Below are positions 8,962 to 18,165 of a stretch of DNA of 64,000 nt, piece by piece. Positions within the stretch are counted from its first letter, which is position 1. The number at the start of each line of letters is the position of its first letter. This DNA is from CAYQQJ01 sp964419935 (GTDB lineage: Bacteria > Pseudomonadota > Gammaproteobacteria > Pseudomonadales > Cellvibrionaceae), in contig CAYQQJ010000017.1 in the NCBI GenBank assembly GCA_964419935.1, positions 18,971 through 82,970 of the forward strand, read 5' to 3'. The notes under the pieces are model-generated. The model saw only the letters and a program-made list of their open reading frames with translations. It did not search any database and was not told where the DNA came from. The position numbers and the translations under genes were made by a program.

Positions 8962-9782
8962 GCAGCATGAATAGAATTACCCAACGCCTGAATAACCTGA
9001 AAAGCCAAGGGCGCAAAGCACTGGTCACTTATATCGTCAGTGGCGATCCTGACGCACAGGCGACATTGCCGGCGATGCACCAACTGGTTGCCAGCGGGGT
9101 GGACATCATCGAGCTGGGCGTGCCTTTTTCGGACCCTATGGCAGAGGGGCCGACCATCCAGCGCGCCCATGAAAGGGCGCTGGCACACGGCACCAGCCTG
9201 ACAGACACACTGGAAACCGTGCGAGCTTTTCGCGAAACCGACACCGAGACTCCGGTGGTACTGATGGGTTACGCCAATCCCGTCGAGCGTATGGGCTACG
9301 CAGCGTTTGCCAAGTCGGCATCCCAGGCAGGTGTGGACGGCATCTTGACCGTGGATTTACCGCCAGAAGAAGCCGAAGCGTTCAATGTTGAACTCAAAGC
9401 CGTGGGTATTGAGAATATTTTCCTGATAGCCCCAACCACCACCACCGCGCGTATTGAACATATTGCCTCTCTGGCCGGCGGCTTCTTGTATTATGTTTCC
9501 CTCAAAGGCGTGACCGGCGCCGGTCATTTGGATACGGCTTCCGTAGAGGCTAAACTGCATGACATTCGCGCGCATTCCGATCTGCCTGTGCTGGTTGGCT
9601 TCGGCATCAAAGATGCGGCCAGCGCCAGGGCCGTGGCGGATGTGTCTGACGGTGTGGTGATTGGCAGTGTATTGGTGGACGCCATGGGCCAATTGGCGGC
9701 CGAGGGTGATAAACAAGTTTGTCAGGCACTTGATGCACTGGTGAAGCCTATTCGATCGGGTCTGGATGCAGCAAACGCATAA
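8958..9782 (+). CDS. trpA: Tryptophan synthase alpha chain
   Basis: Cleaves indole-3-glycerol phosphate to indole and G3P. 274 aa, (beta/alpha)8 barrel. Catalytic Glu is Glu52 in IELGVPFSDP. The position of the second catalytic acid (Asp60 in E. coli, in SDPLADGP) is Glu63 here (SDPMAEGP), a conservative change. The phosphate-binding VGFGIKD and VIGSVLV motifs are normal. Starts four bases inside trpB. Confidence 0.95.
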   Translation: MSSMNRITQRLNNLKSQGRKALVTYIVSGDPDAQATLPAMHQLVASGVDIIELGVPFSDPMAEGPTIQRAHERALAHGTSLTDTLETVRAFRETDTETPVVLMGYANPVERMGYAAFAKSASQAGVDGILTVDLPPEEAEAFNVELKAVGIENIFLIAPTTTTARIEHIASLAGGFLYYVSLKGVTGAGHLDTASVEAKLHDIRAHSDLPVLVGFGIKDAASARAVADVSDGVVIGSVLVDAMGQLAAEGDKQVCQALDALVKPIRSGLDAANA

Positions 9783-9806
9783 GCACCACTATAAGAGAAC
9801 GAATTT

Positions 9807-10670
9807 ATGAGTTGGATTGACCGAATTGTACCCAGCGTTGTGCGTTCCGAAGGCAAGCGCGGTTCCAGTAAAGTGCCTGAGGGCCTGTGGAAGAAATGTA
9901 CCAAGTGTACCGCGGTGCTTTATCGCCCGGAACTGGAAAAACTGCTGGACGTCTGCCCCAAATGTGATCACCACATGCGCATCGGTGCCCGTCGCCGCAT
10001 CGATGTTTTTCTCGATGAAGAAGGCCGCGAAGAACTGGCCACCGACGTATTACCGATCGACCGACTTAAATTCAAGGATGTGAAAAAATACAAGGATCGC
10101 CTCACTACGGCGCAAAAGGCGACCGGTGAGAAAGATGCACTGGTGGCGATGTCCGGCACCTTGAAAGGCCAACCGGTTGTGGTCTGTGCATTCGAATTTG
10201 CGTTTCATGGCGGCTCCATGGGTTACGTGGTCGGCGAGCGTTTTACCCGCGCAGCGCAATTGGCGTTGGAAGAAAAGCGGCCTCTGGTGTGCTTTACGGC
10301 AACCGGCGGTGCGCGCATGCAGGAGGCTTTGATCTCGCTGATGCAGATGGCCAAGACCAGCGCGGTGGTTGAAAAGCTCAAGCAGAACGGTATTCCTTAC
10401 ATATCTGTCATGACCGACCCGGTCTACGGTGGTGTCTCTGCCAGTCTCGCTTTGCTCGGCGACATCAATGCGGCAGAACCTGGCGCGCGGGCAGGTTTTG
10501 CCGGTCCGAATATCATTGAGCAAACCATTCGCCAGAAACTGCCCAAAGGCTTCCAGCGCAGCGAGTTTCTGCTGGAGCACGGAGCCATCGATCTGATCAT
10601 TCACCGGAATGATATGCGTGATCGGGTGGCATCCTTGCTGGCGAAGATGACTCACCGTCCCGCTGCCTGA
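9807..10670 (+). CDS. accD: Acetyl-CoA carboxylase carboxyltransferase beta subunit
   Basis: First committed step of fatty acid synthesis, acting with AccA on carboxybiotin-BCCP. 287 aa with the N-terminal four-cysteine zinc finger (KKCTKCTAVLY ... DVCPKCDHH) and the crotonase-like carboxyltransferase fold (GGARMQE, DPVYGGVSAS, AGFAGPNIIEQT). Lies 24 bases after trpA and 8 bases before folC, the standard accD-folC pairing. Confidence 0.96.
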   Translation: MSWIDRIVPSVVRSEGKRGSSKVPEGLWKKCTKCTAVLYRPELEKLLDVCPKCDHHMRIGARRRIDVFLDEEGREELATDVLPIDRLKFKDVKKYKDRLTTAQKATGEKDALVAMSGTLKGQPVVVCAFEFAFHGGSMGYVVGERFTRAAQLALEEKRPLVCFTATGGARMQEALISLMQMAKTSAVVEKLKQNGIPYISVMTDPVYGGVSASLALLGDINAAEPGARAGFAGPNIIEQTIRQKLPKGFQRSEFLLEHGAIDLIIHRNDMRDRVASLLAKMTHRPAA

Positions 10671-10678
10671 ATCCATTC

Positions 10679-11986
10679 GTGCGCTTTGATAGCCTAGAGG
10701 GTTGGCTGGCATGGCAGGAAACCTGCCATCCGCGGGAAATTGATCTGGGCCTTGCGCGCATCCACGAAGTTGCGCAGCGCCTCGATCTGCTGCACCCGGA
10801 AGCCACCGTTATCACCGTCTCCGGCACCAACGGCAAAGGCTCCTGCGTTGCCACCCTTGAGGCGCTGCTCTTGGCCCAAGGCGAGACGGCGGGAGCCTAC
10901 ACATCGCCGCATCTCCAACGTTATAACGAACGTATCCGCGTCGATGGACTGCCCGCAACGGATGCCGATATCTGTGCCGCTTTTGCAGCCATTGATGAGG
11001 CTCGCGGTGATATTTCCCTCTCTTATTTCGAATTCGGAACTCTGGCGGCTTTTTGGCTTTTCCGAAAGGCCGGCGTGCGCTTCTGGCTGTTGGAAGTAGG
11101 GTTGGGCGGCCGGTTGGACGCGACCAATATCATTGATACGCAAGTTGCGGTGGTCACCAGTATCGCAATTGATCACGAGCAGTGGCTCGGTAGCGACCGG
11201 GAAACAATCGGCCGCGAGAAGGCGGGTATCTTTCGTCATGGCCGCCCGGTCATCTGCGCGGACCGCAATGTACCGAACTCGGTCATTAACCGCGCCGAAG
11301 ACCTGCAATGCCCGCTTTACCTGGTGGGCCGGGAGTTTGACTGGCAGCTACAGCCGGAAGGTGATCGCTGTACATTTACTTTGATGTCCAAGGGTGAGTC
11401 ACAAACGCTGGACTTGCCAAAACCACGGTTACCCGCAGCGAGCGTGGCTGCCGCCATACAGGTACTGGAGCTGCTCGAGCAGTTGCCATCGAGCTCGGTC
11501 ACGGGTGAAGCCCTGGCTGCACTGTCCTTGCCAGGCCGTTTCCAGCAAATAATAGTGGCGCAAAAGCCGGTTTATCTCGACGTCGCACACAATCCGGCTG
11601 CGGCTGATCATCTTGCTGTCAATCTGCAGCAGGCCGGTGTGGCTGACATGGCCGCTATTGTGGCCATGATGGCGGACAAGGATATCCGCGCGAGCCTCGG
11701 TCCTCTGATACCCTATGTCAGGCATTGGTGGCTGGCCTCACTGCCGGATGTGCCACGAGCGGCACCGCCAGAGACACTGCAAACCGTGTTGTTGGATCTG
11801 GGTGTGGCGCAAGAGCAGATCACATTGGGTTCAACAGTGGCTGAAACCGTGCAACAGGTATTGTTGGATCGCGACCAAGCGTCATCGGCGACACTCGCCT
11901 CGGGTTGCAGAGCGGTGCTGATTACTGGTTCATTCTTCACGGTATCCGCCGCATTGGACAGTTTGGGCGAAGTAACCAAAACATGA
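10679..11986 (+). CDS. folC: Dihydrofolate/folylpolyglutamate synthase
   Basis: Adds glutamates to folate and makes dihydrofolate from dihydropteroate. 435 aa, Mur-ligase fold: ATP loop in VSGTNGKGSCVATLE, the folate-site stretch TSPHLQRYNERI, and the C-terminal YLDVAHNPAAADHL motif. GTG start; no other convincing start nearby. Follows accD directly as in most gammaproteobacteria. Confidence 0.94.
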   Translation: MRFDSLEGWLAWQETCHPREIDLGLARIHEVAQRLDLLHPEATVITVSGTNGKGSCVATLEALLLAQGETAGAYTSPHLQRYNERIRVDGLPATDADICAAFAAIDEARGDISLSYFEFGTLAAFWLFRKAGVRFWLLEVGLGGRLDATNIIDTQVAVVTSIAIDHEQWLGSDRETIGREKAGIFRHGRPVICADRNVPNSVINRAEDLQCPLYLVGREFDWQLQPEGDRCTFTLMSKGESQTLDLPKPRLPAASVAAAIQVLELLEQLPSSSVTGEALAALSLPGRFQQIIVAQKPVYLDVAHNPAAADHLAVNLQQAGVADMAAIVAMMADKDIRASLGPLIPYVRHWWLASLPDVPRAAPPETLQTVLLDLGVAQEQITLGSTVAETVQQVLLDRDQASSATLASGCRAVLITGSFFTVSAALDSLGEVTKT

Positions 11987-12072
11987 ATTTTTCGGCGTCT
12001 TCGAAGCGCGAAACCGAAGCTTGCTAACTTCAAAGTTGTTAATTTCAAGCCTTTAAATTTAGGTATCGGACA

Positions 12073-12681
12073 ATGGATGACGGACTGAAACAGCGATTGA
12101 TTGGTGCCGTTGTGCTATTGGCACTGGCTGTTATTTTCGTGCCGGTGATTTTTGATCGCGAACAATTGCAGCCTGTCGATCGGCAGACACAGATCCCACT
12201 CGCACCGGATATTGTGCCAGTCGTGATTCCTGAACCGGAAATTACCGCGCAGGTTGAGCCAGCACCACCGCTCGAGGAGGTGTTCCTTCCGGAGGAACCA
12301 CCGGTTGTGGAGCTGCCGGCCACTGTGACCGGCACAGACGTGGAGGTTCCTGATCTCGATGTGGTTGAGAATGCCTCTGAATCTATCCCCGAGCTCAAGA
12401 CCTCAGCCCCAGGAGCCCCGGACCTGAACGAGCAAGGCGTGCCCGAGGCCTGGGTGTTGCAGGTTGCCAGCTTCAAGAGCGCCGAGCGCGCAAGTGAGCT
12501 GCAAAAAAAGCTGTCGGATGACGGCTACACCGCCTACACACGCCTGGTAACGGCCGGCGAGGGCAAAATGACCCGCCTGTTCGTCGGCCCGAAGCTCGAC
12601 AAAGCCCGGCTGCTGCAAGAGCAGGCGGAAATCGAAGAGAAATTCCAGCTTTCTACCTTTATTTTAAAGTTTGAGCCTTAG
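12073..12681 (+). CDS. SPOR-domain cell division protein (DedD-like)
   Basis: 202 aa. A short cytoplasmic start (MDDGLKQRLIG) leads into one membrane helix (AVVLLALAVIFVPVIFD), then a Pro/Glu/Val-rich periplasmic linker (~40-120) and a C-terminal SPOR domain (~130-200, WVLQVASFKSAERASELQKK). SPOR domains bind denuded peptidoglycan at the septum. Position between folC and cvpA-purF matches dedD of E. coli and its Pseudomonas equivalent. Confidence 0.88.
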   Translation: MDDGLKQRLIGAVVLLALAVIFVPVIFDREQLQPVDRQTQIPLAPDIVPVVIPEPEITAQVEPAPPLEEVFLPEEPPVVELPATVTGTDVEVPDLDVVENASESIPELKTSAPGAPDLNEQGVPEAWVLQVASFKSAERASELQKKLSDDGYTAYTRLVTAGEGKMTRLFVGPKLDKARLLQEQAEIEEKFQLSTFILKFEP

Positions 12682-12723
12682 TCACTCATTGCTGTGTTTA
12701 GGGGTATTCAGCCAGCCCCCGGA

Positions 12724-12823
12724 GCGTACAGGGTGAAGGTTTGGCAAACGTGGTGAACCCATCCATGGGGACTGCCCCACGAGGTCCCTCTCGTGAGGCT
12801 TGCCAAACCTTCACCCTGCACGC
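12724..12823 (+). repeat. Three-way-junction element II
   Basis: Inverted arms 12724-12747 and 12800-12823 (23 of 24 pairs, with 19 consecutive at the inner end) enclose 52 bases with two hairpins: CCCA-TCCA-TGGG (12758-12769) and CACGAG-GTCCCT-CTCGTG (12778-12795). Junctions are ..GGTGAA, GACTGCCC and AGGC, closely matching element I although the arms and stems are unrelated. An outer GCCAG/CTGGC pair (12711-12715, 12826-12830) may extend the stem. It occupies the gap between the SPOR gene and cvpA. Confidence 0.88.
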
Positions 12824-12995
12824 CCCTGGCCGCATCGAGCTTGTACTTCTTGTCACACGGCGTGTCATTAGGATCCGGAACAGAAGCACCGCCACTACCA
12901 TTTTACGAACGTGCTCGGACGCATGCTGGTTTCGCGCCAGTGCCGCGCTCTGTTAGAATTGCACTCCTTTCCCGAGCGGATTCGAAAAATCTCAC

Positions 12996-13493
12996 ATGAA
13001 TTGGGCCGACTGGACTATTCTTGCCATACTGATTGTTTCCTGCCTGATCAGCCTCAGACGCGGATTTGTCAAAGAAGCACTGTCAATGGTCAACTGGGTA
13101 CTGGCGTTTATCGTTGCCATGACCTTTCGCGAACAACTATCGACTCTACTGGAATCGCAAATTGCCACGCCATCGGTGCGTGAAATGGTTGCCTTCGGCA
13201 TATTGTTTGCCGCCACTCTGGTGATTGGCGCCATGGTCAATCATTTGGTGGGCGAGTTGGTGCGAATGACAGGCTTGAGCGGTACTGATCGGCTGTTCGG
13301 TATGGTATTTGGCCTGATTCGGGGCTTTATCGTGGTAATGGCGTTACTTTTGTTACTGCCGATAGTCATTCCCATTGACCAGGATTCATGGTGGCAGGAG
13401 TCGGCACTGATACCGAAGTTTCTGACATTTGAAGATTGGGCCCGCGAGACTGCTCGTGGGTTTACCGGTTTTATCGTAAATTTATTCGAGTGA
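12996..13493 (+). CDS. cvpA: CvpA family membrane protein
   Basis: 165 aa inner-membrane protein with four predicted helices (TILAILIVSCLISL, VLAFIVAMTF, VAFGILFAATLVIGAMV, GFIVVMALLLLLPIVI). CvpA was named for colicin V production and is linked to envelope homeostasis. It lies 13 bases before purF, the widely conserved cvpA-purF pair. Confidence 0.92.
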   Translation: MNWADWTILAILIVSCLISLRRGFVKEALSMVNWVLAFIVAMTFREQLSTLLESQIATPSVREMVAFGILFAATLVIGAMVNHLVGELVRMTGLSGTDRLFGMVFGLIRGFIVVMALLLLLPIVIPIDQDSWWQESALIPKFLTFEDWARETARGFTGFIVNLFE

Positions 13494-13506
13494 GGTATAG
13501 GCCTGT

Positions 13507-15021
13507 ATGTGCGGCATTGTTGGAATGGTCGGTAAAGGTAATGTCAACGTGGCGCTCTATGACGCGCTGACAATGCTGCAACACCGCGGACAGGACGCCG
13601 CCGGCATCATGACGTGTCACAACGGCAAGCTCGCGCAGCAGAAAGCCGTTGGTCTGGTTAAAGATGTGTTTCGCACTCGCCACATGCAGCGCTTGGTCGG
13701 CAATATGGGTATCGGCCACGTGCGCTATCCTACCGCCGGTAGCACCGGCCCCGCGCTGGCTCAGCCATTTTATGTGAACTCTCCCTACGGCATTGCTCTG
13801 GCGCACAACGGCAATTTGATCAATGCCGAGCAGCTGAGCCAGGATCTTTTCAAGGACGACTTGCGCCACGTCAATACGGACTCGGATTCCGAAGTACTGC
13901 TCAATGTCTTTGCCCACGAGCTGGGTGTGCAGGACAAGCTGCGGCCAGCGCCGGAAGACGTCTTTGCGGCGGTGGCCGGTGTTCACAAACGCGTGCGCGG
14001 TGGCTACGCAGTGGTATCCCTGATTGCCAGTTACGGTGTACTGGGCTTCCGGGACCCGAACGGCATCCGCCCGTTGGTTTTTGGTGGCCGTCAAACCGAT
14101 AGTGGTACCGAGTATATGATTGCGTCGGAGAGTGCAGCGCTGGATGTGCTCGGCTTTAAATTGATCCGTGACGTGGCGCCCGGTGAAGCGGTTTACATCA
14201 CCAGTGATGGCGAGCTGCACACCCAGCAATGTGCGGAAAACCCCAAGTTAAGCCCATGCATTTTCGAGCATGTCTATTTTGCGCGGCCGGACTCCATCAT
14301 GGACGGCGTGTCTGTTTACAAGGCGCGCCTGCGTCAGGGTGAACGCCTGGCGGAAAAGATCCTGCGTCTGCGGCCGGATCACGACATCGACGTGGTTATT
14401 CCCATCCCCGACAGTAGCCGGGTCGCCGGTCAGGCCATGGCGCACAACCTGGGCGTGAAATTCCGCGAGGGGCTGATCAAGAATCGCTATATTGGCCGCA
14501 CCTTTATCATGCCCGGTCAGCAGCAGCGACGAAAATCCGTGCGCCAGAAGCTGAATGCCATTGATCTTGAGTTTCGCGGCAAAAATGTGATGCTGGTGGA
14601 TGACTCCATTGTGCGTGGCACCACCTGTCAGCAGATCATCCAGATGGCCCGGGACGCTGGTGCCGCCAAGGTCTACTTCGCCTCAGCGGCGCCAGCGGTG
14701 AAATTCCCGAATGTGTATGGTATTGATATGCCGTCCGCACAGGAGCTGATCGCCCACGGGCGCACTGACGAAGAGGTTTGCAAGGAGATAGGTGCAGACT
14801 GGCTGATTTATCAGGACATTGATGATCTGATTGCAGCGTCGGCGGAAGGGAATACGGGAATCTCCCTGTTCGACTGCGCGGTTTTCAATGGCGAATACGT
14901 CACCGGCGGAGTGGACGAAGAGTATCTGAACAAACTGGAACAGGCCCGCAATGACACCGCGAGACACCGGGGTGCAGCGGAAATCGGGCAGAACGCCATT
15001 GTGGGAATGCACAACGACTAG
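13507..15021 (+). CDS. purF: Amidophosphoribosyltransferase
   Basis: First committed step of purine synthesis: PRPP plus glutamine to phosphoribosylamine. 504 aa. After Met removal the nucleophile is Cys1 (MCGIVGMVG), as in class II glutamine amidotransferases, and the PRPP-binding loop is VMLVDDSIVRGTT. GAGG ribosome binding site upstream. No PurR-type operator was recognised before cvpA. Confidence 0.97.
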   Translation: MCGIVGMVGKGNVNVALYDALTMLQHRGQDAAGIMTCHNGKLAQQKAVGLVKDVFRTRHMQRLVGNMGIGHVRYPTAGSTGPALAQPFYVNSPYGIALAHNGNLINAEQLSQDLFKDDLRHVNTDSDSEVLLNVFAHELGVQDKLRPAPEDVFAAVAGVHKRVRGGYAVVSLIASYGVLGFRDPNGIRPLVFGGRQTDSGTEYMIASESAALDVLGFKLIRDVAPGEAVYITSDGELHTQQCAENPKLSPCIFEHVYFARPDSIMDGVSVYKARLRQGERLAEKILRLRPDHDIDVVIPIPDSSRVAGQAMAHNLGVKFREGLIKNRYIGRTFIMPGQQQRRKSVRQKLNAIDLEFRGKNVMLVDDSIVRGTTCQQIIQMARDAGAAKVYFASAAPAVKFPNVYGIDMPSAQELIAHGRTDEEVCKEIGADWLIYQDIDDLIAASAEGNTGISLFDCAVFNGEYVTGGVDEEYLNKLEQARNDTARHRGAAEIGQNAIVGMHND

Positions 15022-15078
15022 ATGAACCACCGAGGCAGGAATTTGCGCCGGCGTACAAAATAACTTCACGAGAAACCC

Positions 15079-16281
15079 ATGACAGATAAACTGGAGCAAG
15101 ACGACGCTCTTGACGGAGCCGGACTGGACACTCTCGCTATTCGTGCGGGCATCCACCGCACCAATGAAGGCGAACACAGCGAAGCAATCTTTGCCACGTC
15201 CAGCTATGTATTCGGCTCGGCAGAAGAGGCGGCGGCGCGCTTTACTGGCGAGCAACCCGGCAACGTCTATTCACGTTACACCAACCCGAGCGTGCGCGCG
15301 TTCGAAGAGCGTATCGCGGCTATGGAAGGTGGCGAGCAGGGCGTGGCCACAGCCTCGGGTATGGCGGCGATCCTGAGCACCTGTATGGCGCTGCTCAGTG
15401 CCGGCGATCATGTAATTTGTTCGCGCAGTGTGTTTGGTACAACCACCAACTTCTTTACCAAATACATGCAGAAGTTCGGTCTGGAAGTGACACTGGTGGA
15501 TCTGACGGATTTTGAGCAGTGGCAGGCGGCGTTCAAACCGCGCACGCGGCTATTGTTTGTGGAGACACCGTCGAACCCGCTGGCTGATGTGGCGGATATT
15601 GCCCGTCTGGCCGAATTGGCCCACAGCAACAACAGCCAGCTGGTGGTCGACAATTGCTTCTGCACTCCAGCACTGCAAAAGCCTTTGGAATTGGGTGCGG
15701 ACATCATCATCCACTCCGCCACCAAATACCTTGACGGCCAAGGTCGCTGCCTGGGTGGCGCCGTGGTTGGCCGCAAAGATGCCATGGCAGAAATTACCGG
15801 CTTTATACGCACCTGCGGTCCGACCATGAGCCCGTTCAATGCCTGGGTGTTCAGCAAGGGTCTGGAAACGCTGCGTTTACGCATGGAAGCACATTCATCC
15901 AATGCGCAATATCTGGCGGAATGGTTGCAGCAGCAAGCCGGGGTTGAGCGGGTCTATTATGCGGGTCTGGAGTCACACCCTGGGCACGCTTTGGCCGCCA
16001 GACAGCAGCGCGCATTCGGCGGCGTCGTGTCGTTCGAGCTCAGTGGGGGCCGGGCCGACGCCTGGCGCTTTATCAACGCCATAAAGCTCATGTCGCTCAC
16101 CGCTAACCTTGGCGACACCAAGTCCACTATCGTTCATCCGGCAACCACCACTCACGGTCGGCTGTCTGTCGAAGACAAGCTTGCCGCTGGCATCGGCGAA
16201 GGGCTGATCCGGCTGGCGGTGGGCCTGGAAGATAAACACGATCTGATAAAAGATCTGCAGCGTGGCTTTGCCGCCCTTTAG
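15079..16281 (+). CDS. metZ: O-succinylhomoserine sulfhydrylase
   Basis: PLP enzyme that makes homocysteine directly from O-succinylhomoserine and sulfide. 400 aa, Cys/Met metabolism family; PLP lysine in IHSATKYLDGQG and the conserved YSRYTNPS near residue 75. Adjacent to purF as in Pseudomonas, where the gene is metZ. Direct sulfhydrylation connects with the sulfate-activation genes cysD and cysN at 56-59 kb. Confidence 0.92.
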   Translation: MTDKLEQDDALDGAGLDTLAIRAGIHRTNEGEHSEAIFATSSYVFGSAEEAAARFTGEQPGNVYSRYTNPSVRAFEERIAAMEGGEQGVATASGMAAILSTCMALLSAGDHVICSRSVFGTTTNFFTKYMQKFGLEVTLVDLTDFEQWQAAFKPRTRLLFVETPSNPLADVADIARLAELAHSNNSQLVVDNCFCTPALQKPLELGADIIIHSATKYLDGQGRCLGGAVVGRKDAMAEITGFIRTCGPTMSPFNAWVFSKGLETLRLRMEAHSSNAQYLAEWLQQQAGVERVYYAGLESHPGHALAARQQRAFGGVVSFELSGGRADAWRFINAIKLMSLTANLGDTKSTIVHPATTTHGRLSVEDKLAAGIGEGLIRLAVGLEDKHDLIKDLQRGFAAL

Positions 16282-17254
16282 TCAGCTTTGGACTGCGGCT
16301 GATAGCACCCGCTATCGGCCACTGCTGCTGGCCGCTTTCGTCAGCCTGCTTTTCCCGTTCCTTTTCTTTTTCTGGCAGCTGCCTTCGGTCAACGCCTTTC
16401 TGAGCCACCTGCAGAATTTTCTACATCTGCCCGCATTTGCCTTGTTGCTGTTTACCCTGCGCTGGATCTTGCGAGAATTCGAGTCCGTCTATGTGGACTT
16501 GGCTGTCGCGATGGTTGCTTTGAGCATTGGTGTTGTCATAGAGCTTGTGCAGCCTTCCTTCGGTCGCAGTGCCAGCTGGCTCGACATTGCCCTCGACACA
16601 GCGGGTATCTGCACCGGGTTTGCGGCCTGGTTGGTATTCAGTCAGAGGTTGGCCAAGCCCTGGTTGCTGTTGTGCATGTTCATACTCTGCGGCGGCCTGT
16701 ATCAGCCCGGGTATTGGCTGTTCGCGCAATGGCAGCGGGAACAGTTGTTTCCGGTGATGCTAGATTTTGACCATACAGGTCTGACAGCCTTTGCCGGCAC
16801 TCTGGGGAAGGCGGAGCTCACGGTGGCGCCCGCGCCGAGTGCCTGGCCCGACACTCGCTCTCAAGTGGGGAGGCTGCGCTTTCGGCCTTCGTCCTGGCCG
16901 GGGATTCATTTCCAGCCCGTGGTGGCAGACTGGCGTCCGTACGGGGCGTTGAGCCTGGAGGTTTTTTCGCCGGTGCCCTATACGGTCTGGCTGTCGGTGC
17001 GCGTCGACGACAGCCGTTATGTCGACGGTAGCGGTGATAACTTCGACCGGCACTTCCCGATCCAGCCCGGCGTCAACAGGTTGCACATTCCACTTGACGA
17101 CATTCGCAACGGTCCGCCGGAGCGCCCCTTGAACCTGGGCGAGATTACACAGGTATTGATATACATGGCTCAGCCAGAACAGGCCGTTGACCTGTATCTG
17201 GATAACCTCAAACTGGAAACCGCAAATTTAGAAGGAGTTCGACTTGCGCAATAG
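16262..17254 (+). CDS. VanZ-domain membrane protein with C-terminal jelly-roll-like domain
   Basis: 330 aa, GTG start 20 bases inside metZ. The N-terminal ~150 residues hold about five membrane helices of the VanZ/YkoY-like type (AFVSLLFPFLFFFW, LHLPAFALLLFTLRW, AMVALSIGVVIELVQPSFGRSASWLDIALDTAGI). The last ~170 residues form a soluble beta-rich domain with the look of a carbohydrate-binding or CIA30 sandwich (LSLEVFSPVPYTVWLSVRVDD, ending VDLYLDNLKLE). Function unknown. The fusion and its overlap with both metZ and the MoxR gene suggest an envelope role. Confidence 0.7.
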   Translation: MALPPFSQLWTAADSTRYRPLLLAAFVSLLFPFLFFFWQLPSVNAFLSHLQNFLHLPAFALLLFTLRWILREFESVYVDLAVAMVALSIGVVIELVQPSFGRSASWLDIALDTAGICTGFAAWLVFSQRLAKPWLLLCMFILCGGLYQPGYWLFAQWQREQLFPVMLDFDHTGLTAFAGTLGKAELTVAPAPSAWPDTRSQVGRLRFRPSSWPGIHFQPVVADWRPYGALSLEVFSPVPYTVWLSVRVDDSRYVDGSGDNFDRHFPIQPGVNRLHIPLDDIRNGPPERPLNLGEITQVLIYMAQPEQAVDLYLDNLKLETANLEGVRLAQ

Positions 17255-18158
17255 CATCAGTGACGTAGTGGACGCCGTCGGCGAAATACTGCTGGGCAAG
17301 GAACATCAAATCAAGCTGGCGCTGGCGTGCCTTTTTGCTCGGGGCCACTTGTTGATTGAAGACCTGCCGGGGATGGGCAAGACGACTCTGGCCCATAGCC
17401 TTGCCGGCGTGCTGGGGCTGAGTTATGAACGTATTCAGTTCACCAGTGACCTGTTGCCGGCAGACATCCTCGGCGTTGCGGTGTTTGATCGCGAGCAAAG
17501 CACCTTCAGCTTTCATCCCGGGCCGGTTTTTACCCAGGTACTGCTGGCGGATGAAATCAACCGCACCACCCCCAAAACCCAAAGTGCCTTGCTTGAGGCC
17601 ATGGAAGAAGGGCAGGTCACCGTGGAAGGCAAAAGCCGCCCGCTGCCCAGCCCGTTTTTTGTTATTGCCACACAGAATCCGCTGTCTCAGGCCGGAACCT
17701 ATCCGTTGCCCGAAAGCCAGCTGGACCGGTTTCTGATGCGGATTACACTCGGTTATCCCAGCCGCGCTTCTGAGCGCCAGTTGTTTCAAGGAGTCGATCC
17801 CCGCGAGCGGTTGCGCAATATGCAGCCGGTAATGACGGCGGAGCAATTGCGCAGCGTTCAACAGCAAGTCAATCAGGTCAAGGCCACCGAACAGTTGCTG
17901 GATTACTTGCAGCGCCTGGTGGATTTCACCCGCACCGATACCCGCTTTAGTTTTGGCTTGTCGCCGCGCGGTGCCCTGGCACTACTGCGTGCCGCCAAGG
18001 CGTGGGCTGTGGTACACGGGCGGGATTACGTGGTGCCGGAAGATATCCAAGTGGTTTTGCATTCCGTCGTTGGACACCGGGTGCGCGGTAGCCAGGGAGG
18101 CGAGGGGCCCGAAGTCCTGGCGGATTACCTGCTGAAAAGCGTCGACGTGCTGGGCTGA
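17244..18158 (+). CDS. MoxR-family AAA+ ATPase
   Basis: 304 aa. TTG start chosen because a strong GAAGGAG site (17231-17237) sits 6 bases upstream; it overlaps the VanZ-domain gene by 11 bases. Walker A is EDLPGMGKTTLA, Walker B is VLLADEINRTTPKTQSALLEAMEE, and sensor 1 is VIATQNP. MoxR ATPases act as chaperones, commonly with a VWA or DUF58 partner. Here DUF58 and TgpA-type genes follow, the conserved envelope-associated trio of Pseudomonas. Confidence 0.9.
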   Translation: MRNSISDVVDAVGEILLGKEHQIKLALACLFARGHLLIEDLPGMGKTTLAHSLAGVLGLSYERIQFTSDLLPADILGVAVFDREQSTFSFHPGPVFTQVLLADEINRTTPKTQSALLEAMEEGQVTVEGKSRPLPSPFFVIATQNPLSQAGTYPLPESQLDRFLMRITLGYPSRASERQLFQGVDPRERLRNMQPVMTAEQLRSVQQQVNQVKATEQLLDYLQRLVDFTRTDTRFSFGLSPRGALALLRAAKAWAVVHGRDYVVPEDIQVVLHSVVGHRVRGSQGGEGPEVLADYLLKSVDVLG

Positions 18159-18165
18159 GTCCGTC

